IMG/VR virus record: IMGVR_UViG_3300044979_000004
Span: 1-64,000 of that record
DNA: 64,000 nucleotides
Reading direction: 5' to 3' (one strand)
Origin: a virus
The notes beneath the pieces are model-generated. The model was not told the DNA's origin and did not search any database. It worked only from the letters and a program-made list of their open reading frames with translations. Shown piece by piece: positions 47,652 through 55,854 of the stretch; the first letter of the stretch is position 1; the number at the start of each line of letters is the position of its first letter. The position numbers were made by a program, and so were the translations under genes.

Positions 47652-50543
47652 ATGGATAACACATCACAGCCACAAGATCAGAGCACAAGTAGTAGCTCCT
47701 ACGCAGGCCACATTTCTCTTCCGGATGACGGTCAGGTTTTAAGCACCGATCAGCCTGCTTCCGGGTCCGAGACTCTTACGCCTCCTACTCCTCCCACACA
47801 GGGACAACCTGCTGGCGCTCCTACACAAGGACAACCTGCGCCCGGACAGCAGCCTCAACAAAGCGCTACAGGTGCCCAAGGACAGCCTGCGGGAAAAGGG
47901 CCTGATCTAAGTAAGCCCCAAGGCCAACAGACTCCTGGCGGTGCTCCACAGGCTCCTCCTGTTCCCCCTGCGGTGCAGAAGGCGTCTATATTCCACCAAG
48001 TCGCGGAAGCTCTTGCTGGCGGTCCCCGTTACAAATACGATGTTGATGCCAACGGTAACATGCAGAAGACCCCCGTTCCGGTCAGCAACGCGCATATTGG
48101 CATGGCAATCGCTCTTGAAGCTCTTCAGGGAACCTTGACTGGACTCAGCACACACGGCCCCCAAGCAGCCGCTCGCGGCGGACTAGAGGCTTTAGAACAG
48201 GGAAAGCAGCAAGTCCAACAGCGTGATCAGCAACAGCAGAAGATGGCAAGTGATGATTATGCTCGTAAAACTCAAATTGCTGAGACTAACATGCGTATGT
48301 ACTCCATGGCACGTCAAGTCGGAAAAATGAATGAAGAGTCCACCGATGCTTATATCGGCCAGTATCACGACCTAGCAACAAAACTTCAGAGTGAGTTTCC
48401 TGGTCAAGTTAAAGGGCCTATCAAGTATAGCGATTTCGGAAAGTACAATGTGACCCAAGACAATGCTATTCCGTTCTCCAAGGTTCCTAGATTGGATGCA
48501 AATGGACAACAGGCATTGGATGCGCGTGGCGTTCCTCAATGGGATATTAACTATCTCATTGTTGATCCCAAGCTAAAGGCTAGTGGTCTGTTCGACAAAG
48601 ATACGATTTCGACATTGAAGGAAATGGGCAAGCTTCCTGGCGACAGTGGAGACATGCTAACCAACACCCCTATGTCCCTGATGATGGCTCTTGGCTTAAA
48701 GTCTCAGGCCGCGCAATGGCAAGTTTCTAAGCAGACGTTCGGACACTTCTTTAATGATGTTGATGGAGCGGCAGCGAAGCCAGAAGCACCATCGACTTAC
48801 AAGCCAACTACATCACCAACGTTGCCAGCTAATATTCAGCCTCTTGCGGACACAGCAGCCAGCAAGTATGGCGTTCCTCCTGAATATATCAGAGGCTTGA
48901 TTTCTCAAGAGAGCGCAGGAAACCCCAACGCTGTAAGTCCTACTGGAGCTAAAGGTCTAATGCAGTTGACCAGTGGAACTGCAAAGGCCATGGGAGTACA
49001 AGACCCTATGAATCCACAGCAAAATGTGGACGGAGGGACAAAGTATTTCTCACAACTCCTACATCAATACAACGATCCTAAACTGGCGTTCGCAGCTTAT
49101 TACTCTGGACCCGGCGCTATCGACAAGAACGGGAAGATTGTGGACACAGATCAACACACAGCAGCAGACACGCAAAAGTATGTTGATGGCGTTACGGCGA
49201 AGGTTGGATTACAATCTCAGCCCACAGCGGTTCCTCAAGCTAACCCAGATGCTAAACCGGGAACAGTAGAAGGACAAACAAATCCGTCTACACGTTTGAG
49301 TCAAGCTCAATGGTCCGCTAAGTTTCCTCAGAGTCCCTCCGATTTTGCCGCTTTCAATGGCGTACTTTCTCAGACGGAAGATAACTACGGACAAGCAATT
49401 GCCCACATGAACGCAACTGGACAACAGAGTGCAGCCGCAAACGTAAGCGCATTCCTGGGTGGTCCTGATGCGATTGCACTTCATGATCGCAATAGAGCAG
49501 AGCAAATTCAACAGCACACGCTGGATGCACAAGCTGCCAAGACTGAAAAGTTGGCGGCAGACAAATCGGCCCTTGACATCCAAGCGCAGCAGAAGAAGCA
49601 AGCTGTTCTCGGAACTTTGGAATCGGCTCAGATTCCTGCCGACGCTTTGAAACAAGACCCGAAGGCTGTCATTCAGAATCTAAACGCACAGGGAGTCACC
49701 TTGCCTCCCGAAGCGATTAGAGATGCTATGGCTATTGCTAAATACGAAGCTCCAATTAACATTGCTTCAAATAAGCTATGGTTCAAGGACGCATCGTTGA
49801 ATCAGCAAGATTTGCTTGATGTGGTCAGGCAGTTCAACCCAACGTACGATGTCGGTAATTATGCCCCATTGCACGCATTTACTGCTCCTAATAGTCCGGC
49901 GTCCAAGACGTTCTCGGCTGCTGCCGGTATCGCCAATCACTTGAACCAGCTAGAACAAGCTGCTCAAGAGATTTCTAACAAGGGCAATGGCGCGGGACAA
50001 TATCCGGCCTTGAACGCTTTGAAGAATTACTACAACTATCAGAGTGGCCAAGCTGATTACGCAACTCTGCAAGCATTGACCAATGCAGTCAACGGTGAAA
50101 TTCCAAAGGTTCTGTCGGGTGGTTTTGCTCCTGATAAAGCTCAAGTCGATGCCGTCATGAAGAACATGACAGCAGATAATTCTCTACAACAGATTACAAA
50201 GCTAGTGGATATGTATACAGGTGTCATGCACGGCAAAGTTCAACCGTTTGATGAACAATATAATCAAATATCTGGATCAGCCGATAAGCATTTGCAGAAC
50301 ATTCCTAAATCTTTGGATGCTTTATTTCAGAAACACGGCTACGACACGCCATGGGCACAGCAGAATCAGCAACTAAATAACGGACAACAGACGAGACAGC
50401 AACAGCCACAACCACAACAGGCTAATACTGTACCCGCTGGAGCTTTTGCGGTTCGCAATACTCAAGGTCAAATTGCTGGCTACAAAGATGCTCAAGGTAA
50501 GATCACACTATTTAATCAGACTCAGCAGCAACCAACACAATAA
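47652..50543 (+). CDS. internal virion protein with lytic transglycosylase domain
   Basis: 963 residues. A Pro/Gln/Gly-rich N-terminus leads to a helical region, then an SLT domain at about 395-490: YGVPPEYIRGLISQESAGNP with the catalytic Glu, GAKGLMQLTSGTA and AFAAYYSGPGAI. A long helical body and Gln-rich end follow. It would be ejected with the DNA and open the cell wall locally. Confidence 0.85.
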   Translation: MDNTSQPQDQSTSSSSYAGHISLPDDGQVLSTDQPASGSETLTPPTPPTQGQPAGAPTQGQPAPGQQPQQSATGAQGQPAGKGPDLSKPQGQQTPGGAPQAPPVPPAVQKASIFHQVAEALAGGPRYKYDVDANGNMQKTPVPVSNAHIGMAIALEALQGTLTGLSTHGPQAAARGGLEALEQGKQQVQQRDQQQQKMASDDYARKTQIAETNMRMYSMARQVGKMNEESTDAYIGQYHDLATKLQSEFPGQVKGPIKYSDFGKYNVTQDNAIPFSKVPRLDANGQQALDARGVPQWDINYLIVDPKLKASGLFDKDTISTLKEMGKLPGDSGDMLTNTPMSLMMALGLKSQAAQWQVSKQTFGHFFNDVDGAAAKPEAPSTYKPTTSPTLPANIQPLADTAASKYGVPPEYIRGLISQESAGNPNAVSPTGAKGLMQLTSGTAKAMGVQDPMNPQQNVDGGTKYFSQLLHQYNDPKLAFAAYYSGPGAIDKNGKIVDTDQHTAADTQKYVDGVTAKVGLQSQPTAVPQANPDAKPGTVEGQTNPSTRLSQAQWSAKFPQSPSDFAAFNGVLSQTEDNYGQAIAHMNATGQQSAAANVSAFLGGPDAIALHDRNRAEQIQQHTLDAQAAKTEKLAADKSALDIQAQQKKQAVLGTLESAQIPADALKQDPKAVIQNLNAQGVTLPPEAIRDAMAIAKYEAPINIASNKLWFKDASLNQQDLLDVVRQFNPTYDVGNYAPLHAFTAPNSPASKTFSAAAGIANHLNQLEQAAQEISNKGNGAGQYPALNALKNYYNYQSGQADYATLQALTNAVNGEIPKVLSGGFAPDKAQVDAVMKNMTADNSLQQITKLVDMYTGVMHGKVQPFDEQYNQISGSADKHLQNIPKSLDALFQKHGYDTPWAQQNQQLNNGQQTRQQQPQPQQANTVPAGAFAVRNTQGQIAGYKDAQGKITLFNQTQQQPTQ

Positions 50544-50552
50544 GGTGGACTA

Positions 50553-53219
50553 ATGGATCAGCAACAAGTACAAACCGGAACACCACAGGCAGGAGGTTCA
50601 ACGCAGCTTCCTGCCGGATTTACTGTAGACTCGACACCATATCAGCCTCAACCTTCAGCCGGACAACCGGCTTCAGGACTACCGGCTGGATATACAGTAG
50701 ATTCTACCCCGCAACCGGCTCCTCATCAGACAGCCATACAGAAAGTTACATCGGGACTGGAAGGTGACAAAGGATCGGATTGGGAAAGTCCTGTCCTGGG
50801 GCAAGGTATTTCTGGTGCCATTAAATCGGGTGCGGGAGGTTTGGGTAATATTCTTGACATGCTTAATCACCCAAGCCGTACAGCTATTTCGGTTGGTAAC
50901 GAAAAGCCTGAAGATGAAGTCATGGTAAGAAACGCAGCCAACTCTTACCGAAAGGCGCACCCCGACGCAACCCATGAGCAGGTACAGGCATTTATTCAGC
51001 AGTACGTTCAAGCTCCTGTATCGAGTCACATCCAAGATGCGGCTAACTGGCTACGTTCTGGTGGAGAGCCTACAGGCTTTTGGCAGAAGGTTGGCGCTGT
51101 TGGAGAACAGGCCCTAGAGTGGATCGGAACAGACGGAATATCTAAGATGGCATCGGCTCCTGCTAAAGCAGCCGAAGTCGGAAAAGCGGTTGAAGCTGTT
51201 GACACGGTTGGGCACGCTAAGCAGACATCAATGATCGCTCAAGTGTTGAAGTCAAATCCAAAGCTAGCCGGTTTGGTGGCGATGGGATTGAAAGCTGGAA
51301 AAGATGCTCTGACAATGGGAACTGGGAATGCTGTACAAACCCTGGTCCACACTGAAGACCCAAATCAGGCAGCTAGCGCTGGAATTACTGGCGGATTGAC
51401 TGCCGGAGTGTTGAGTGGAGTTGGAAGTGGAATTTCAGCACTTGCATCCAAAGGCGGCTCAGCGGCCAGTGATATTGCGGAACTAGGGCAAACTGCCGCT
51501 AACGCTCCTACCGGAGCGGAAGTCAACAATCAATTGGCGGACAGCGTAAATCAAACTGTTGCACCTGAGTTACAATCAGCACAATATGCCTTGACTGAGG
51601 CTGAAGGCGGTCTAGCCAATGCTGCTCAGTCCCCTCGTGATCTTGGAGTAGGCGCACCTGAAAGTGCGGCCATTACTGCTCAAGCTCAGAAGGCCGCAAA
51701 GGATGCTTACGAACAGCTTGGTACTAATTACGAGAAAGCTTCTAATGCAATTAAGACCAAATTAGCAGGGGTAAACAGAGACTTCAACGGCAGCGCATTA
51801 CAGAAGGCAGCGCAAGACATCATGGGTACAGCAGAGGCAACAAAAGACCCAATTGGTGAGACTCTAAGCATTGCCAACCCTGCCAGCGCCAAAGTAACGT
51901 CTCAGCTACAGAAGCTTGCTGATCCAGCAAGTGAGTTGGCAGTTGATGAAGACGGTAACTCACAGCAACTCACAGCCGATAAGTTGCTAGGTTACGCAAA
52001 GCAAATCAAAGAGAACCTGCGCGGAACTGGTTGGGCCACAGACGAGCAAAGGGCAGATAGAGATGTTTATCACAAACTTCTAGATGGCGTTCATGCTGAT
52101 CTGGAAGACCTTGCTAACAAGCACGTACAGGCGAACCCCACTGAGAACGCCCAAGCAGAACAAGGGGTACTTGGTGCTGTTCAGAAAATGAACTCTGACT
52201 ACAAAGCGGGTATCGCACGGTTCAAGAACACCGATGTTCAAGCCTTGTTGAAAGGCGGGGACAATGATGTAGCTGGAAGATTGATGCGAGGCGGTACAAG
52301 TGTAAGTGACATTAACACTGTACGAGATGCAATCGGAAAGCAGGCGTTTGGAAAGCTAGCAGATAGCTCACTACAACGAATGGCAGCGGACGCAGTTGAC
52401 GCAACTACGGGAGACTTCAGTTTCAAGAAATTCTTGAGTAATTGGAATCGTATTCCTCCCGCAACACGCTCTGCTATGTTCCAAGATTCCACAAAAAGCG
52501 GAGCCTTAGAGCAAGCACTTTATCAGACACAGGCTATTAACAAATCTGGTGTGATTCCTGAAATGACACAGAAGTTGAAAGATGTGAACACTACTGTATC
52601 ACAGTTGCTAGGTAATGGGGATGTTAGTACATTATTGAAAGACCCAGAACGTGTAACTAATCTTTCTCAGACTCTTGGGCCAGATGGAATGCAAAGCCTC
52701 GGAACCTCTATTCTTCAGAACCAACTTCGTGAAGCAAGCACCGATGTAGCCGGAAAGGTAAAAACTCCTGATACAGGTAAGGTTCTAGACTTCATCAAGT
52801 CGTTGAAGGATTCTCCGGAAGTTGTGGATGCATTATTTAAGCCAACACCGCAGGCTGAGCAAGCGTACACTAAACTGATTGGACAGCTACAAAACGTACA
52901 ATCAGTCAAGAACGCTATCAAGGCCGGAATCATTGCTCCTACCATTGCTGGAGCCATCGGGTCTGGTCCTATTGGGCACATCATCGGCGGAATTCTTACA
53001 GCCGGGGAATTGGGCACAGCAACAGGCAGGGCAGTTCTTGAACATATCGCCAATAGTCCGAACAATTGGGCGACTCTCAGAGCCATCGACAACACTGTGA
53101 AAAGTCCCCTTGCCAAAACAGCCGGACGTGTGTTACAATACGGAGGTATGAAGGCGGCAAGTGGAAGCAGCCAGCAAGACGTACTTAACAGCACATCGGA
53201 TGTTTTGGGAGGAAGATGA
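50553..53219 (+). CDS. giant internal virion protein (gp16-type by position)
   Basis: 888 residues. The N-terminus has two LPAGFTVDSTPYQPQP-type repeats, followed by long amphipathic helices and a C-terminal Gly/Ala-rich hydrophobic stretch (about 785-820, IAPTIAGAIGSGPIGHIIGG). Such build fits ejection proteins that form a channel across the envelope. The assignment rests on size, order and composition. Confidence 0.65.
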   Translation: MDQQQVQTGTPQAGGSTQLPAGFTVDSTPYQPQPSAGQPASGLPAGYTVDSTPQPAPHQTAIQKVTSGLEGDKGSDWESPVLGQGISGAIKSGAGGLGNILDMLNHPSRTAISVGNEKPEDEVMVRNAANSYRKAHPDATHEQVQAFIQQYVQAPVSSHIQDAANWLRSGGEPTGFWQKVGAVGEQALEWIGTDGISKMASAPAKAAEVGKAVEAVDTVGHAKQTSMIAQVLKSNPKLAGLVAMGLKAGKDALTMGTGNAVQTLVHTEDPNQAASAGITGGLTAGVLSGVGSGISALASKGGSAASDIAELGQTAANAPTGAEVNNQLADSVNQTVAPELQSAQYALTEAEGGLANAAQSPRDLGVGAPESAAITAQAQKAAKDAYEQLGTNYEKASNAIKTKLAGVNRDFNGSALQKAAQDIMGTAEATKDPIGETLSIANPASAKVTSQLQKLADPASELAVDEDGNSQQLTADKLLGYAKQIKENLRGTGWATDEQRADRDVYHKLLDGVHADLEDLANKHVQANPTENAQAEQGVLGAVQKMNSDYKAGIARFKNTDVQALLKGGDNDVAGRLMRGGTSVSDINTVRDAIGKQAFGKLADSSLQRMAADAVDATTGDFSFKKFLSNWNRIPPATRSAMFQDSTKSGALEQALYQTQAINKSGVIPEMTQKLKDVNTTVSQLLGNGDVSTLLKDPERVTNLSQTLGPDGMQSLGTSILQNQLREASTDVAGKVKTPDTGKVLDFIKSLKDSPEVVDALFKPTPQAEQAYTKLIGQLQNVQSVKNAIKAGIIAPTIAGAIGSGPIGHIIGGILTAGELGTATGRAVLEHIANSPNNWATLRAIDNTVKSPLAKTAGRVLQYGGMKAASGSSQQDVLNSTSDVLGGR

Positions 53220-53554
53220 GCGTCTTTAAAACCGTAGTAATCACACTGTCGGTATCTACTCTGTTGGTGTGGAACCTTGCGCTAACGCTAGGATTCTCTG
53301 GTGTGGCCGGACGATTGGAAGTTGTATCACAGCAGAACACACAATTGATCGCGCACTCACAAGAGCAGGATAGCACTATTGCAACCCTGATCGATGTGCA
53401 AGTCGAAGATCATAAGCAGCTACATAGTGACACTGCCACCGAAGATGCAATCATCAAGAAGTTGAACGAAGTGATCGTTGCTATTAACGAAGACAGAACG
53501 CCATCTACGCCGTCTCCTTCTAAAGAAGACAATAGTATTGCAAGGGGGCGCTAG
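53216..53554 (+). CDS. membrane-anchored coiled-coil protein, inner-spanin-like
   Basis: 112 residues. An N-terminal helix (residues 5-29) is followed by a periplasmic-type coiled coil (RLEVVSQQNTQLIAHSQEQD...). This is the topology of an inner-membrane spanin; its outer partner was not seen. Overlaps the previous stop and abuts the hydrolase gene. Confidence 0.55.
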   Translation: MSVFKTVVITLSVSTLLVWNLALTLGFSGVAGRLEVVSQQNTQLIAHSQEQDSTIATLIDVQVEDHKQLHSDTATEDAIIKKLNEVIVAINEDRTPSTPSPSKEDNSIARGR

Positions 53555-53961
53555 TGCTTAGGCAAGACGAAGTACAGAAGAGTCAGCTAGTATTGGCAGG
53601 CTGGCAGCACGGACATAGGTACGGCGGGTATCTAGCCGCCTCTATGGTAATGTCGTGTATTGCTAATAGACAAAGACTTGGGTGGGGATCGTGGATGGAA
53701 GTAATCGACGCAATCCCCTCTCGATCTGCTACAATCGAACAGCCCAAAGGCACTCCCTCTATATGGGAACCTCACTTCGTCAAGTTGCTACATGAAGTAG
53801 AAGCTATATTTGATGGAAGTAAGGACTATGCTAAAGGCGCACTATACTGGTTTGATTCAGCAGAACCAGTTACTAATCCATGGTTTCAGGAAAAGATATT
53901 AGGAGATGGTATCTCTCATCCTGTTGTAGGAAATATGAATTCTTTGATGTTCTTGAGGTAA
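53554..53961 (+). CDS. cell wall hydrolase-like protein (SleB type)
   Basis: 135 residues from GTG with AAGGGGG upstream. LAASMVMSCIANRQRLGWGS ... and ... KDYAKGALYWFDSAEPVTNP ... follow the order of SleB/CwlJ hydrolase domains (VVxNR-x-GWG, then a late GAxYF). The catalytic Glu usually found near the start is not obvious. Probably part of the lysis set. Confidence 0.6.
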   Translation: MLRQDEVQKSQLVLAGWQHGHRYGGYLAASMVMSCIANRQRLGWGSWMEVIDAIPSRSATIEQPKGTPSIWEPHFVKLLHEVEAIFDGSKDYAKGALYWFDSAEPVTNPWFQEKILGDGISHPVVGNMNSLMFLR

Positions 53962-54248
53962 TGATGATTGATCCTATCATATCACCTATAGTGTTGTACG
54001 AAGCTATTAAATTCTGGCTACCTGTTAGTGCTTTCTTTTTCGGCATCTACAAAGGTTGGGACTGGGTAAAAAGCACGATTAACGAAATTAAAACCGATGT
54101 AAAGGAAATGAAGGCAAGCATCTTAGAGCAGCGACAAGACTTCAGATCATTCCTGCTCCCACTGTTTGCTGTCGCGCAAGGCCAAGCGGCTAAAGCTCAG
54201 CCTGTTAGAGCTAAGAGAACTAGAAAAACACCAATCAAGAAGAAGTAG
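53961..54248 (+). CDS. small membrane protein, holin-like
   Basis: 95 residues. A hydrophobic helix (about 17-36, FWLPVSAFFFGIYKGWDWV) is followed by a helix with heptads and a very basic tail (RAKRTRKTPIKKK). ATG overlaps the hydrolase stop (TAATG), GAGG upstream. Next to lysis genes; a holin or similar role is plausible. Confidence 0.6.
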   Translation: MMIDPIISPIVLYEAIKFWLPVSAFFFGIYKGWDWVKSTINEIKTDVKEMKASILEQRQDFRSFLLPLFAVAQGQAAKAQPVRAKRTRKTPIKKK

Positions 54249-54251
54249 CCC

Positions 54252-54280
54252 TTGACAAATGGTTTGCCATTTGGTATAAT
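54252..54280 (+). promoter_or_regulatory. near-leaderless promoter of an HNH gene
   Basis: TTGACA, 17 bases, TATAAT, then eight bases to ATG at 54289. The spacer holds AAATGG-TTTG-CCATTT, a possible operator. Confidence 0.88.
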
Positions 54281-54288
54281 GGTTCCAT

Positions 54289-54990
54289 ATGGGACATAAG
54301 ACAGGCCGTAAGGCTATAGACCTTGCTGGTCAATATTTTGAAAGATTGTGGGTGTTAAAGAGACACGGGACAAGAAATAACGGTAGACACGTTGTTTGGG
54401 AATGTTTGTGTCTATGTGGCAAGATTACCTACCAATATTCACAAAAGCTATTGCGTGGCAAGGTTAAAAGTTGCGGGTGCTTAAAAAAAGAAAAAGCAGC
54501 AGCAGGTATAAGCCCCAGGAAAAAAAGGCCATATGAACATCTATACAACAAGTTAGTGAAACGGGCTAAAGAGAGGGGTTACACGGTAAATTATTCCTAT
54601 TATTCGTACCTACAGCTAGTACACAGAAATAAATGGTGCCATTACTGCCACAAGAAACTACAGTTTAGTATAGTTAGTAGCAGTGGCGACAGACGCTTGA
54701 AGAACCAGGGCTACCAAGTTGACCGAAAGGATTCTAGTAGAGGCTATGAGGAGGGAAATTGCGTAGCGTGCTGCTTTAGGTGTAACTATGCAAAAGGTAA
54801 CACGTGTTCCCATGATGAGTGGCATGAAATGACTAGACCGTGGCGTGAAGGAATTTTGCCAATTGTGGAAGAGTCACTGGAACCGTCAGAGCCTCTAAAC
54901 GAAGCGACTGTCCGAGTCGGCAATTCGTTGATACATTCGTATGTGCCAGAAGATAAAGTCCGCAGAGACTATGAATACGAAGAAATCTAG
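54289..54990 (+). CDS. HNH homing endonuclease with own promoter
   Basis: 233 residues. N-terminal module DLAGQYFERLWVLKRH ... WECLCLCG ... KSCGCLKKEK as in the protein at 5042, then CHYCHKKLQF and QVDRKDSSRGYEEGNCVACCFRCN, the HNH core. The C-terminal 60 residues are acidic and may be a fusion with host-gene sequence; the last codons recur downstream at about 55280. Confidence 0.87.
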   Translation: MGHKTGRKAIDLAGQYFERLWVLKRHGTRNNGRHVVWECLCLCGKITYQYSQKLLRGKVKSCGCLKKEKAAAGISPRKKRPYEHLYNKLVKRAKERGYTVNYSYYSYLQLVHRNKWCHYCHKKLQFSIVSSSGDRRLKNQGYQVDRKDSSRGYEEGNCVACCFRCNYAKGNTCSHDEWHEMTRPWREGILPIVEESLEPSEPLNEATVRVGNSLIHSYVPEDKVRRDYEYEEI

Positions 54991-55004
54991 TGTAGGAGAA
55001 AATT

Positions 55005-55253
55005 ATGGATAAGGCAATACCATTCGCAGAGAGGCCCGCAATACAGTTCATGTGTCTGCCCAAAAAAGAAGGCATTGAGGGAAAAATTGTGTTAAACCCG
55101 GACCAGGCTGGATTCGGGACGGTCATTTTGGAATTTGTTAATGTATCCGGGTGTGTGACGCCACAGAATAGAACTGTTTCTGTATATCCCACTCCCTCTG
55201 AGCTTTTTGAATTAAAAAAGACTCTTGATTTGTACTTCTCGGAAAAGACGTAA
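55005..55253 (+). CDS. small hypothetical protein
   Basis: 82 residues, mixed alpha/beta (FMCLPKKEGIEGKIVLNPDQ ... VYPTPSELFELKKTLDLYF). TAGGAG precedes ATG. Not recognised. Confidence 0.6.
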   Translation: MDKAIPFAERPAIQFMCLPKKEGIEGKIVLNPDQAGFGTVILEFVNVSGCVTPQNRTVSVYPTPSELFELKKTLDLYFSEKT

Positions 55254-55321
55254 ACGAGTCAGGGCGAGAGAGGAACATGCTGTATGATTACGAAAACGAA
55301 GAAATGTAGTATAGGAGGAAA

Positions 55322-55429
55322 ATGGTAACAGTTACTTTAACGGCGGCTGTAGTGAAATGGCTCATCGTGCTGTACGGAGTCAATGTAGTTTTGCTAGCAG
55401 CCAATTTGTACCTCAAGTTCAAGAAATAG
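55322..55429 (+). CDS. 35-residue membrane peptide
   Basis: MVTVTLTAAVVKWLIVLYGV..., one hydrophobic helix with a KFKK end. AGGAGG precedes ATG, and the upstream bases nearly repeat those before the previous gene. Function unknown. Confidence 0.55.
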   Translation: MVTVTLTAAVVKWLIVLYGVNVVLLAANLYLKFKK

Positions 55430-55432
55430 CGC

Positions 55433-55461
55433 TTGACAGGCTCCTGCAATTCTGATACAAT
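55433..55461 (+). promoter_or_regulatory. sigma-70 promoter
   Basis: TTGACA, 17 bases, TACAAT. The predicted +1 at 55468 is the first base of the long inverted repeat that follows. Confidence 0.85.
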
Positions 55462-55467
55462 GGTTTT

Positions 55468-55539
55468 GTAGATTGAACCGTGGTCATTTGTGCAGCTTTC
55501 CGGTTGAACACAAAAGTGAGGATAGGCGGTTCAATCTAC
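55468..55539 (+). ncRNA. structured 5' leader or small RNA
   Basis: GTAGATTGAACCG (55468-55480) pairs perfectly with CGGTTCAATCTAC (55527-55539). Inside, TTTGTG / CACAAA forms a second stem. The RNA would start exactly at the stem, ten bases before the ATG at 55550 lies AAGGAG. No known riboswitch was recognised. Confidence 0.6.
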
Positions 55540-55549
55540 ACGAAGGAGA

Positions 55550-55762
55550 ATGATGCTATTTGAGGATGATATTGGATACATGACGTTTCATTTCGACTCG
55601 GAAGGAGACCCTGTGGACTTGGAAATGTGTGCCAATGTGCCTGAGATTCTAAATGACCATCAAATGATGGAAAAAATTTCATCGTATCTAATCAGGAGAC
55701 TAAATGGAAATTCAGTACAGTCGCAAAACCAAGCTGATCGAAACAGCTTACCGTCTAGGTGA
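55550..55762 (+). CDS. small acidic hypothetical protein
   Basis: 70 residues, acidic (LFEDDIGYMTFHFDSEGDPV). Translated right after the structured leader with AAGGAG upstream. Overlaps the next small gene in another frame. Not recognised. Confidence 0.6.
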   Translation: MMLFEDDIGYMTFHFDSEGDPVDLEMCANVPEILNDHQMMEKISSYLIRRLNGNSVQSQNQADRNSLPSR

Positions 55763-55844
55763 GTTTTTTACGACCAAGATTCAACACCTTCTAGTCACTT
55801 CTCAGTTACATGATTGGGACAAGGTAACAACTTCACAGAAGTAA
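55704..55844 (+). CDS. 46-residue hypothetical protein
   Basis: MEIQYSRKTKLIETAYRLGE... begins with CAGGAG five to six bases upstream, inside the end of the previous gene. Helical. Ends just before the metallophosphoesterase gene. Not recognised. Confidence 0.5.
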   Translation: MEIQYSRKTKLIETAYRLGEFFTTKIQHLLVTSQLHDWDKVTTSQK

Positions 55845-55854
55845 ATGGAGGCAG

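Noticed and set aside
53880-54248. Longer version of the holin-like gene from 53880
   Set aside because: Would lie mostly inside the hydrolase gene without a ribosome site; ATG at 53961 has GAGG and the usual TAATG overlap.
54793-54802. Second parS-like site (AACACGTGTT)
   Set aside because: The outer bases do not fit the 16-mer consensus.
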